Assembly: GCA_045837725.1 (NCBI GenBank)
Contig: JBEWZL010000202.1
Coordinates: 434,001 to 498,000 of the forward strand
DNA: 64,000 bases
Direction: 5' to 3'
DNA from: Vermamoeba vermiformis
Taxonomy: Eukaryota > Tubulinea > Echinamoebida
Part shown: one piece after another, positions 1 to 10,200 of the stretch
Layout of the letters: each line of letters starts with the position of its first letter
Numbering within the stretch: position 1 is the stretch's first letter
Position numbers and translations under genes: made by a program
The notes under the pieces: generated by a model
Told to the model about the DNA's origin: nothing
What the model saw: the letters and a program-made list of their open reading frames with translations, nothing else
Databases searched by the model: none

Positions 1-400
1 TCTGCTTGCTGCTCCGTTCTTCTGTAATTAAATCTTCAAAAATAATGCAAATTAGATATGTGCCCACTAACAATCACGTTGGGTCACGTGTGCTCGCTGC
101 AGTGTTTGGATAAAAAATAATTGCTGTAATTGAATCAGGTTAAAACCCAACACTGAACAACGACCTGGCTTAGTCTATCAAATTAAAACTATTAGCCAAT
201 ATATAAAGGTAATGCCGCTAGTGCTACATTGGGATTTGGTCGATTTTTTTTTGGTCTTCGAAGTTACAGTAATTCAATTTAATAATTATCGTTACTCTCA
301 TTTACGCGATTGTGAATAAATAACAAATAATAATATGTGCAGAACCGAAATTGAAAATTAATTATTTACTTTCATTTCAGAGTTAGAAGCTACAGCCGCC
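1..400 (+). promoter_or_regulatory. Upstream and 5' UTR region of an unidentified gene
   Basis: No open frame of note. A TATA-like stretch (TATATAAAGG) lies near 199-208, and a pyrimidine-rich 3' splice site (TTTCATTTCAG) ends at 380, about 20 bases before a start codon in good context (GCCGCCATG). The simplest reading is a promoter followed by a 5' UTR intron. Confidence 0.45.
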
Positions 401-535
401 ATGTATCGTAAGAAGCCGTATTCAATATTCTTTTATTAATAATCTAACGAACTATGATAGAAAAACAATTCAACCCTCATGCCGTGGTGGACGCTCAAAA
501 TGGTATCCCACCGGAAGACACCGAACGCAAAGCCA
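401..535 (+). CDS. 5' end of an unidentified protein gene, cut off by abnormal sequence
   Basis: ATG at 401 has a Kozak-like context. The first coding exon is only 7 nt (401-407). A GTAAGA donor at 408 pairs with a TAATCTAAC branch-like site and an acceptor ending at 460. Joining 407 to 461 restores one frame beginning MYQKQFNPHAVVDAQNG and continuing into a charged stretch (PPEDTERK). From about 535 the composition turns abnormal and the frame can no longer be trusted, so the rest of the gene is not visible. I do not recognise the protein. Confidence 0.5.
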
Positions 536-1721
536 GGGAGGAGGGGGCCAAGGCGGAGAGAGGAGGCACAACACGGGGCCCGAGCGGCGCGGGGGGCGGA
601 GGGGAGAGGGGGAGGGGCGCCCACCCCCCTACAAACGCCGCCTCCACCAGCCCCCCCCTCCCCCCCCCAACCCGGGCAAACCCACGCGCCCGCGCGCCCC
701 CCCCAAGACCCGCGACGCGCCCCCCCCCCCCCCCCCCAACCCAACCCCCCGCAACACCACAGAGAGACCCACCACAGAACACATAAAAAAGCAAAAGCCA
801 CCCAGACACCCCACCCGGCCCCCCCAAAAAGAGCAAAAGGCAAGAGCCCAGAGCACCACCAACCCCCCACCAGAAGGAAAAAGAAAAAAAGCGAAAAGAG
901 CAGCACACGAAAAGCAAGCCAGAAAGCGAAGACCCCCAAAAAAGCGAGGACCCCAAGCGCAAGAAAGAAAAGAACCACCAACAGAAGACCAAAAAAAGGA
1001 ACCAAAAACAGGCAAGGCAAGCCAGGGGCGGGGGGGGACCGGCACAGCAAATCCACGAAAAAAGGAACACCCACTAACAGAGTAGTTATAACCCAGACCT
1101 CCGGCTCCACTTGTTCCAAACCATCTGGACAGTACCCACGATCTTGCTAGAGAAACTCCCCCCCTCCCCCCCGAAGAAAAACAACAACCGGACCACTTAG
1201 CATAGATAAAAAATAAAAAAGAAAACCCCCCCACCCCCCAACCAAACGCAGTTACACCCAGATCACCGGCAAGACTCAAGAAACGCCAGAAAAAGACACT
1301 ACAAGAAAAGAGCTGGGCCAGCCCAGACCGCGGTCAGGCGACAAGCGGCCCCCAGAGAGCCCCTCAAGACCCCCCCAACCCACAAGAAGCGCTGCAGAGC
1401 CCCGCAAGACCCAACAAAAACAAGCTCCACCGCACCCCCCACGCAGAACACTGTTGGAGAAGACCCCGAACTCACTACACAAAGAACCTAAGAAAAACCA
1501 GAAGCACAACAACCGAAGAAACAACAGCCCCCAGCTCTCCAAAAGCACCACACTCAAAAAACAGAACCACCTAGAGCACCCCCCCCAGACCCCCCCAAAG
1601 AACCCGACCTATCTCAAACAAAGAAAAACAAAGAGAAGACTCACCCCCCCCAACCCCCCCCCCCTCCCCAACTACCACAACCACCAAGAACCCCAAAACC
1701 CCCCCCCCCCCCCACCCCCCG

Positions 1722-1755
<34 letters not shown>

Positions 1756-3180
1756 AACCCCCCACACCCCCCCCCCCCAACAAACCAAGCCCCCACCCTA
1801 GCTCCTCAACGACCACCCCACCTCCAGCCCCCCTCACCCCCGCGCGGCGACCCCCATCTGAGACCCCCCCAAGGCCCCCAACCCATACCTCCCCCAACAC
1901 CCCACCGCCCCACAAGACGACAACAAAAACCGCCCCCCCAAGACCCCTGCTCCCCAAAAGCGCTCAAAACCCAAAAACAACCCCAAACCATGCGACGACA
2001 CCCAAGAAAAACAAAAAGAAAACCCCAGCACCAAAAGCACCCCCAACTCAGACCCACACCCACTCTACCCCCCTCCCCCTCCCCACCACACAACAACTGT
2101 ATATGCAACAGACAGCACACCAAAAACAGCTCACCCCCCCCTCCCAACCCACCAGCAGCAGGCGAGGACAAGACCCAAGGATCTCACTGCCGACAAGTAA
2201 GCGCATCCAGCGCCCCCCCCCCCCCCATCCCACCTGAACTCCACAAAAAAACCCCCCCCACCCCCATACCCAGACCACACCGAGGCTCCCAGAGCTGGAC
2301 AAAGCCGCGGAGAGAAGACGACATCCCTCAACCCCCCCCCACCGAGAGCGCAGGAAAAACAGCAACCTACCAACCTGCGCAGCCGCAGCACACCCGAACG
2401 CCCCCAGCAACCCAACGCTCAAGCCCAGGACGCAAACCCAAAAAAGCAAGAACAGGAAGGAACCAGACCCCCCCCGAGAAATAGCAACCCCCCCCCCCCC
2501 TCTCCACAAAAGTGCAATAAACAAAACACCCAAATCCACCCCCAACCCCCCCTCCCACAAACCACAACCCACAACAAACCCCAACCCTGACCCCACCCCC
2601 CCGCCCATCTGCACACACTCCCCCCCCATCCCCCACCAACGAAGACGCGGCCCCCCCCCCCCCCACCCCCACTCAGAAACGACCTCCCCACTACCCGGAG
2701 GCCCCCGCGAACCCCAGCCCCGACGACGCAAGCACGACGCCCCCCCCCCCCCGCCGACACCGCGGAGCCCGCGCCCCCACACGGCCCCCCCACGCCCCCC
2801 GCACCCAAACCCCCCCCCCAACCCCACCCCCCGCCACCCCCCCCCCACCCCCCCCCCCCCACCCCCCATCCGCCTCACCTACACAATACTCACTAAATCC
2901 TCCACCAACAAGTCTCTCACAACTCTGACCCCGCCAGCAGCTCCAGCAGCACACCCCCCCACACGAAGCAGACTACAACCAGCACCCAGCCCCCCCCTCA
3001 CCCCCCACAGCAGAAACACCCCACCAACCAACAAGAAGAAAAACCCCAACAGCCCACCCCCAAGCAGCCCCGAACGCACCAACAGACGAGCACCAGCAAA
3101 ACCGGGGCCCAGGAAAACCCAGCAGAGAAGAACAGCAACCAAGCAGGCGACACCAAGCACAGCAAACGAACGGCTGTGGA
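536..3180. other. Abnormal A/C-rich, almost T-free tract with long C homopolymers
   Basis: For about 2.6 kb the plus strand is built almost only of A, C and some G, with repeated C runs, including more than 20 consecutive C near 1728-1753. It has no codon structure, and the long open frames on either strand exist only because TAA, TAG and TGA need T on one strand or A-rich triplets on the other. Predicted proteins are low-complexity (Pro/Lys/Asn or Gly/Val/Trp). Nothing else in the window resembles it. An assembly artefact is the most likely explanation; a genuine low-complexity island cannot be excluded. Confidence 0.75.
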
Positions 3181-3239
3181 GAACCAATATAACATGACTC
3201 AAATTTGACAAGCTTGGTATGGTATGTAAATTTGAGTTT

Positions 3240-3600
3240 AATCTGGTGACACTGGAACTTACAGCTATCCTACACTCTGTGGATGCTAAAGGTCGTTTAA
3301 CTGCAGCTAGTTCTAATACTCCAGTTACTTCTTTGAGTCTGATGGTAATGTTACTACAAGTGAGTAATGGATTGTGCTGGCTTTAAGCAACACTGGAGTT
3401 ACAGCTGGTAATTATTCAACTGCTAACATAAAGTGGATGCAAAGTGTATCATAGCATAAGTAATGGACTCTACATTCCCTATTTATACATTAAGTACTAA
3501 TACAGGTAAATTTGTAACAGTAAATCAAACAGGTGATACTAATGAGAGATGGGCTACAGATGTAATGGAATAAATATTTGGTCCTGAACTCTCCTGGAAC
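3240..3600 (+). other. Degraded fragment resembling a phage/virus tail-fibre repeat
   Basis: Short stretches translate to motifs typical of repeats in phage and large-virus tail-fibre or adhesin proteins: SVDAKGRLTAASSN near 3280 and TGVTAGNYSTANIKVDA near 3390, the second echoing the first, followed by a TNTGKFVTVNQTGDTNERWA-like stretch near 3500. There is no intact gene. It is bounded on both sides by compositionally abnormal sequence, so it may be a decayed insertion, a contaminating read used to bridge a gap, or a coincidence in low-quality sequence. Family assignment is by motif resemblance only. Confidence 0.3.
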
Positions 3601-4500
3601 ATTTCCTGAGAGGAGCTTAGGATTGTTGGTGCTAGTAATAATTCTAATGGAAATTGAAGTAAGAATGAGATGCTTATTTAATCCAGGTTATGGAACTAAT
3701 GTAATGTAGCTAGTGGTAGTGGATTTGATTAATTGATGGAAATGAGTAGAGATAGGTATTTTAGTAGAGGATCTCTAGTGATGAAAATGATGGATAGTTA
3801 GTTGGAGTGGGTGGGTGGGAGCTAGAGGGGGGATGATAGGGTTATTGGGGTAGTAGTTAGTGATGGCAGTTGTTGATAGAAGAGGATTAGCTTGTGTATA
3901 GAAGGGGAGAATAGAAATAAGAGTTGCAGTAAATGGGGTGGTTTTATTGGATTAGAGTTTAGTCTGATATATTAAACGGAGAAAATTATATAGGAGTATG
4001 GAGTGCGTTGGATGGGGTATAAATAATTTTAGATATATAGTAAGGAAATGAGCTAATAGAAAATTGTTAGGTATAAGGTGAATCAAAAGTTTGTTTTTTG
4101 TGATGATGGAATGGATTGTATAGGGAGTGTGATTTTCTGAGAGGTTATTTAGGAGAGGAGGGGTAATGGCGGGAGGGCTTGAATGAGTGATGGTAGTTTA
4201 AAGGTGAGGATAATTGCGGAGAGAGAAGTGCTAAGTATAGATGGGTGGCTTATAAGAGAGGAGCGAAAGTGTGGAGAGAATGTTCTGGGGATTTGGGGTG
4301 TCTATAGAATGCGATTGAGAGAGGTAGCAGGTAGATGATGAGTAAAATGGATTGGAGGAGTAATGGTATCTAGTGCTAGGCTCTGGATAGAGAGGAGAGA
4401 GATGAAGTTTATGTGTAGGTGGTTTGTTGGGCTAGTTATGAGCTGGTTGCGTACTATTGTAAATGTTGTGTGCGGCTGTGGGCGTGCTGATTGTAGCTGA
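3600..4500. other. Abnormal G/T/A-rich, C-poor tract
   Basis: Plus-strand C nearly disappears while G, A and T alternate without codon structure. Read on the minus strand this is A/C/T-rich, the mirror image of 536-3180. No gene, repeat family or RNA was recognised. The first exon or exons of the prolidase gene that begins downstream should lie here and are not identifiable. Confidence 0.65.
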
Positions 4501-4527
4501 GAAGCGGCGAGGAAGGTCTGAATATAG

Positions 4528-7023
4528 GTTGGACGGAACTAAATGGCATCTGGAAAGAAAATCGACAACGATTTTTATCTTCATTCTCAGACGACCAAGC
4601 ATTAATTTATCTCGAAGGACGAGGCGAAGAATTTCGTAATGCTGATGTCGAGCATTATTTCAGACAAGACTCTTCATTTCAGTAAGGCAGATCTGATCTC
4701 ACTACTTTCTCAACTTGCTCATTGCTTATACTTCTATACTAAGGTACCTATGTGGTGCGGATTATCTAGGGGCATCGCTTATTATCGATTTAGAGAATGG
4801 CAAGACAACTCTGTATATTCCTAAGCCTGACGAGCATCACGGAATATGGCACAACGCGATTCAATCCAATGACACTTTAAAGGCTAAATACGACGTAGAT
4901 GACGTGTAAGAAGTACAATATTACTATAATAGAGAAGGGTAGTATACCTAATGATTCTATAGTAAGTACACTAGCGATCTCACAGAAGAGTTGCGAAAGT
5001 TACGAGCCAATCACGTGCGGATCTACTTGCTGAACGAGAAAGTTAAACTGCCGAACAACAACGCGAACAAGTACGAGCTAGACACTACGACAGTCGAGCA
5101 GTATGTGTATCTCAACGTCCATTCATTTTTTAATTGGTTTGAAGAGCACTCAAAGACGCCCGTACAGTGAAGTCTGACAAGGAGTTAGCGATGATGCAGT
5201 ACGCAGCTGATGTGAGCAGTGAGGCCCATATTACATTGATGAAGCAATGCCGACCAGGGCTCTACGAGTATCAACTCGAGAGTGTCTTCAATGGCTTGAC
5301 TTCGTTCTGGGGGTATGTTAATTCAGGCCACTTCCAGCACACCAAAATTTTTGACACGTGTCAAACATCTTACAGATTGCGCCACTCAGCTTATCCAGCG
5401 ATTGTCGGCTCAGGTCTTAATAGTGCTATTCTTCATTACTCAGCGAACAATAGACTCATTGGCGAGAACGATCTTGTGCTCGTGGATGCAGGTGGCGAGT
5501 TCCACTGTTACGCTAGCGATATTACACGTAAGTGTGCATTATCCTATAATATCAATTTCTTCGGTAGTGTTGGCGGGATTGAGCACCTTTTGACTTTTTG
5601 AGGACGTTGGTTCGGATTACGAGGGCACGTCAACAACGGCCGTTTAGCTCAGTTGGTTAGAGCATCGTGCTAATAACGCGAGGGTCCCAGGTTCGATCCC
5701 TGGAATGGCCACTCTTTTTTGTCCTTTCTCGCTACTTCCCTCCGTTCCCACGTTTTCCGCTCCTGGGACCTGAACTCGCTTAGCTGTCACACGTTATGAT
5801 GACGTTGCTTGCCTATACGAGGTATGACACACGAAACACTTGGACCGTGGCCAGTGACAAGTAGTGACCCGAACACGAAATCGCTTTCGGTCTCGGTCAA
5901 TATTAATATGGTTTGTCTTTTTGACGACCTCGTATGACTGGCGCCTTAAATTTCAACTACGGCGCCATAGCTTAGTGGTAGAGCCTCGGTCTCATGAGTC
6001 GATTGTCCAAGTTCGATTCTTGGTGACGCCTATTCTTTTTTTGGTTGTGCCGTCACGTCCCGGCTTGTGGAAGTAGTGACCCGAACAGGAAATCACTATC
6101 GGTCTCGGGCACGACCACACTAACAAGAATGCACCGCTTCCCGTCCGATCAGCGAAGTTAAGCTTGTTCAGGCCTTCTTAGTACTGGGGTAGGAGACTAC
6201 CTGGGAATCGGAGGTGTTGTGCTCTTTTCTTTTTTTGCTTTTGTTCCTGTCCGTAATCACTTGGTTAATGTCCCTTCCTTGTGTGTTGTTCCAGCCTGTT
6301 TTTTTTGTTCCGAAGCCACAAAAAAAATTGATGGCTGGTTGATTGCCACATGTACTTTTACGGAGTTATAATTAACGCCAATTTGTTTAGGAACTTACCC
6401 AGCCAACGGCAAGTTCTCAGCTGATCAAAAACTGATCTACTCGATCGTGCTGGATGCGCAAAAGAAGGCCATTGCAGCGCTGCGACCAGGAGTTAGTTGG
6501 TCCAGTGTCGTCGACACAGCTCTTCATACACTACTTACTGGATTATTAGAACACGGGTTTGTGCAAGGCAAGATGGAAGATCTGATTGAGGATCGCGTGG
6601 CCTACGTGTTCATGCCACACGGTCTGGGACACTTGGCAGGTCTAGACGTGCACGACGCGAACATATTCCCCGACATATTAACTGCTGGCCAAGTGGTCAC
6701 GATTGAACCCGGCCTTTACTTCAACGAGACAGCAATCAATGAAGGACTTAACAAGGCTTCCACTAGCAAGTACTTGGTCAAGCCGAAGATTGACGCGTTC
6801 ATGTAAGTCTCACTTTGACACGTGTCAAATTCCATGTTTTATCCTCACTCGAATGCAATTGCAAATCTATCATCGTCGGAGGCTTCCACTAAACTCACTT
6901 ATAATTAGGTCCTTTGGTGGAGTGCGTATTGAAGATATTTTAGTGGTCACTGAAACCGGAAGCAGATCCCTCTCGAATGTGCCGAAAGAAATCGATGAGA
7001 TTGAAGCTCTCATGGCCAAATAA
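4528..7023 (+). CDS. PEPD: Xaa-Pro dipeptidase (prolidase), 5' end missing
   Basis: A manganese-dependent M24 peptidase that hydrolyses Xaa-Pro dipeptides in the cytosol. Exons: 4528-4681, 4744-4905, 4963-5100, 5145-5312, 5376-5527, 6391-6802, 6909-7023; each junction keeps the frame. The N-terminal domain matches eukaryotic prolidases (ENRQRF, LIYLEGRGEE, FRQDSSFQ). All five metal ligands are visible: Asp in LVDAGGE, Asp in SDITR, His in PHGLGH, Glu in TIEPGLYF and Glu in GGVRIED. The start codon is not found because the upstream sequence is abnormal; 4528 is only the first plausible splice acceptor. The 863-nt intron 5528-6390 splits SDIT from YPANGKFS and contains three structural RNA genes. 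Two other introns carry the TGACACGTGTCA palindrome. Confidence 0.9.
5352..5363. promoter_or_regulatory. Palindrome TGACACGTGTCA in a prolidase intron
   Basis: Exact 12-bp palindrome, extended to TTGACACGTGTCAA, inside intron 5313-5375. Confidence 0.6.
5638..5711 (+). tRNA. tRNA-Ile (anticodon AAT)
   Basis: A full cloverleaf: acceptor GGCCGTT/AATGGCC, D arm GCTC...GAGC, anticodon stem TCGTG/CGCGA around loop CTAATAA, and T arm CCAGG-TTCGATC-CCTGG. Discriminator A at 5711. A T run (CTTTTTT) follows at once as the Pol III terminator. There is no tRNA intron. It lies in the prolidase intron, same strand. Confidence 0.97.
5860..5898 (+). repeat. 39-bp direct repeat, copy 1 (upstream of tRNA-Met)
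   Basis: Begins AGTAGTGACCCGAACA and ends TCGGTCTCGGTC. It matches copy 2 at 6072-6110 at about 34 of 39 positions. It lies about 60 bp before tRNA-Met. Confidence 0.8.
5961..6031 (+). tRNA. tRNA-Met (anticodon CAT, elongator type)
   Basis: 70 nt plus discriminator T: acceptor GGCGCCA/TGACGCC with one C-A mismatch, D arm GCTT...GAGC, anticodon loop CTCATGA giving CAT, T arm CCAAG-TTCGATT-CTTGG. It lacks the A1-U72 start of an initiator tRNA, so it is read as elongator Met. A T run follows at about 6035. Second of three RNA genes in the prolidase intron. Confidence 0.92.
6072..6110 (+). repeat. 39-bp direct repeat, copy 2 (runs into the 5S rRNA start)
   Basis: Begins AGTAGTGACCCGAACA and ends TCGGTCTCGGGC, so its last bases overlap the 5' end of 5S rRNA at 6108. 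It may be a shared Pol III upstream element or the scar of a local duplication. Confidence 0.8.
6108..6224 (+). rRNA. 5S ribosomal RNA
   Basis: About 117 nt. The ends pair (GGGCACGAC with GTTGTGCTC). The internal control region is recognisable: GAAGTTAAGC, TTAGTACTGGGGTAGGAGAC and CCTGGGAAT correspond to box A, the intermediate element and box C of eukaryotic 5S genes. A TTTTCTTTTTTT terminator follows. It is a dispersed single copy, not in an rDNA array, and sits inside the prolidase intron in the sense direction. Confidence 0.95.
6816..6827. promoter_or_regulatory. Palindrome TGACACGTGTCA in the last prolidase intron
   Basis: Exact copy, extended to TTTGACACGTGTCAAA, 13 nt after the donor of intron 6803-6908. 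A one-mismatch version (TTTGACAGGTGTCAAA) lies near 7612 in an intron of the neighbouring receptor gene. Confidence 0.6.
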
Positions 7024-7250
7024 AGTTTTTTCTGATGTTAACTGCACATGAATGAGAGTATCGTAACTATAAATTAACTGCGGCCAATAAATTGTGGGCA
7101 CAGACGTACACAACGGCTCGAGCGCCTGTCCCCAAGAATTTCATTCATTGTTTGGCCAAAGTTCCAAAACCAAAAAGTAATCGAAGCTTTGGATCTAATA
7201 AATAATTGTTTATAGTTCTATTATGTACAAATATTTGGTAATATAAAACA

Positions 7251-10200
7251 TTAATGTGACTCCACGGGCATGTCATCGAGCTCGGCAATGACGTCATCAC
7301 CGACACCACCAGTGTTCGTGCCGTCTTGCAGAACAGTGCCAGAAGACTTGCCAGACTTGGTGCGCGATCGCATTGACGAGACCCAAGCTTTCTTCTTATC
7401 GGCACTTTGAGCGAACAACGAGGTCTTCTTGAACAAGAAGATGAAGATGATGGCAGGAGCAATCTCAACAATGTACAAGAAGATGAGCACACCGACAAAA
7501 CTGCGGTCAGAGCCCAATGAGCCGTGCAACAAGTTACCAGCTTGTGCTAGCAAACAAATAGCACAAACAGCCGAGACAATGACGAGCTGTAAAAGAATTG
7601 TTAGGTTCATGTTTGACAGGTGTCAAAAGTGTCAAAATACGTACTCTGATCAAGGCCTTGTTACGCTCAGAGTTACGGGTCCTTCCGGCCATCTTAGCGG
7701 TCTGGTGCATCATCTCAACGATACGACCTCCGTACACGCCAAATGTAATTGCCAAGCCCAAACAAATCAACGCGAAGATAACTTTGTACGCAATGGCTAC
7801 CTTCTCAGCGTCGGTCAGTTCTTGAGTGGCAGGCGTTGAGCAGTTGACGACACGATTGTTCGACAAGTTGTAGAACAGCGCGGCCAACACGATGAAAGCA
7901 GCGCCCAAGAACGCGTTCAAAGAAATGACGACAGGGCGCAACTTGTTGATACCCGTGATACGACCAGTGGTCATGGTGAAGTGATAGATTTCAGCCCTAG
8001 TCGCAGTTAGTCACCTTATAGGCATTATTATAATAGCTAGTCGTACCATCGAATAACAATCAGAGAATAGATCGTCAAATAGAGCAAGGCTGGAAGTTCT
8101 GAGAAGACTACATCCGCTTGACGAGCAGTTTCGAGCACACCGTTGCTCAAGAAGAACAAGTACAACAGACGAACTATATGATATTAGTATAAAGATAGGG
8201 TTACTGATGTGAGCACTTACGGATCAACATAAAGAACAAGATCGTGAGCGCGGATGTGGCCATGTTCCAGAATCCCTTGGCAGAGTCAGCTTGCATAATA
8301 TGGATGATAAAGTGGAAGGCAGTAAAGCCGAGCACGAAGACGTAAATGCCGACACCAATGTAGATCAACGCCAAGTTACCCTGGCTGATGGTCTCGATGA
8401 ACTTGATGTTCTCGTAGTTCTCGATCAAGACAATAGGGAACAAAATACCCTCAGTAGATTGCGACAAATCGAAGCAGTACTCGCTGTTGGGAGTTAATAA
8501 AGTAACCAAGAGGATCTGATCGAACTTACGTTGTGGTGAGTGGCAGTTTCAAGTCGAGCGGGGTAAGGAACGAGTAAGACTCATCAGGATAAGCAAAGTC
8601 TAAATAAGCGGCTGTGCCTAGCGTAGTGTTGGGCTGGAAAAAAGGTTGGTACAAGAACGAGCAAAAAGCAAAAAAGAAACTGGCCTAACTCGGATTCGAA
8701 CCGAGGACCTCCCGCTTACTAGGCGGGCGCAATAACCAACTATGCTATTAGGCCGTTGTTATCCGACTTTTTGGAAAAACGACATCCAGACGACATCGGT
8801 GCAACTTGTTACATACCGTGGGAAGAGGAATGCATGCGTACAATCCAGAGAGTGCGGTTACTGTCAGTTCCAACTTGACACCATCGCTAATCATCTCTCC
8901 AACAGCCGCAACGTTCTTGTTCTTGACATATCTAAATTGATCGCTGAGGCCTGATTGAGGCAATGACGCGGAGATGGAGCTGATAGTGATCTTTTTACGG
9001 GAGTTGAACTGTCTTCGAGGTAGCGAGTAGACCTTCAAATTGATGCAATCCACGTCGGAGTCGGTATTGAAATCAGACTGGCAATATGTTAGCAAAAGGT
9101 GCTCAGCGCGTCACAGAATTAACACTTACGTGAACCTCGATTCTCGTCTTGGTCGCTTGAGAGGTCGTGTTCTCAACGATAGATCTGCAACATTGAACAA
9201 CGGCATCGGTAATAACGCTATACATGTGTCAGAATGACGAACGTATCACAACGATAATGGAACGTACCTGATGTTGGCAACGCATGACTGCGACAGGTCC
9301 AACGTCTTGTCAGTACCGCAGTCACAAGCAATGTTCTCCAAGGCGTCTTGAGATCGACCGTAACGGCACAACACTTCACGAGCCATAATGTTAGCGAAAC
9401 GCTTCGCAATAGCAGCTCTCCAGAAGGTTCTGAACTTTGTGTTGTCAATTGCTGAGCCAAGCGAGTTTGCTTGGGCAAATGCTCTTGGTCGCCATTGTAG
9501 ATCAAACCAAGCGTTGCTGGTCCATTCAGCTCCGGTCCACGAGTAGTACGGCAAAATTTCACCGCCGCACTTGGTACACTCGCTCTCGTTCTTCGCCGAG
9601 TATCCGGGAGGAGGTCTGTTCGGCGCTGCGACAGATTGAGCTGTGGATGGATCGACGCAAGCGTAGCCTTTGTCGAGACATTCTGTTCTTGAAGCTGCTT
9701 TGTTGACCCATTGACCCCTGTTGAGATAGTTAGATTGTTGCCGAGACTAAGCGAGGCTATTTGACGACTTACCCTTGGGTGGAACAATCAGTGATTGTTA
9801 CGTTCGGAAGATAACAACCAACAGGACTCCATTCAGTTTTATCGGGACAGATATTACTGTCAGGCAGTGGTGTTACACAACCTTCAAAATCATCGCAAGT
9901 GCCTAGTGTGCATTAAGTTAACTATTCTATTTGTTTGGTTTGACGAGACTTACCAGCCGTGTCACATCCGGGTTCAGTTTCGCAAATTACGCTGTCGCAA
10001 CCATTGCAATAAGACGTGCTCAAACAAGTGGCCTCGTCGGTGATGTTCTCGTTAGGAATGCAAAGACCAGTGCATGCAAGCTCAGTTTCATATCGTGGTT
10101 CCATCCAATGAGTACCAGGCCTGAGCAAACAATAATTCAGTCTCGATCCCTTCTATTACATCATTATTACGTACCACCAACTTGTGCCGTTACGTAATTT

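Noticed and set aside
1600-1800. C homopolymers as a possible telomere, G-quadruplex or simple-repeat locus
   Set aside because: No periodic unit is seen and the tract joins smoothly to other abnormal sequence, so artefact is simpler.
436-3211. Long open frames on both strands through the A/C-rich tract
   Set aside because: They arise from base composition: T-free sequence has few stops on either strand. The predicted proteins are low-complexity and lack splice-site or codon structure.
5864-6076. Open frame across tRNA-Met
   Set aside because: It is chance coding over an RNA gene within an intron.
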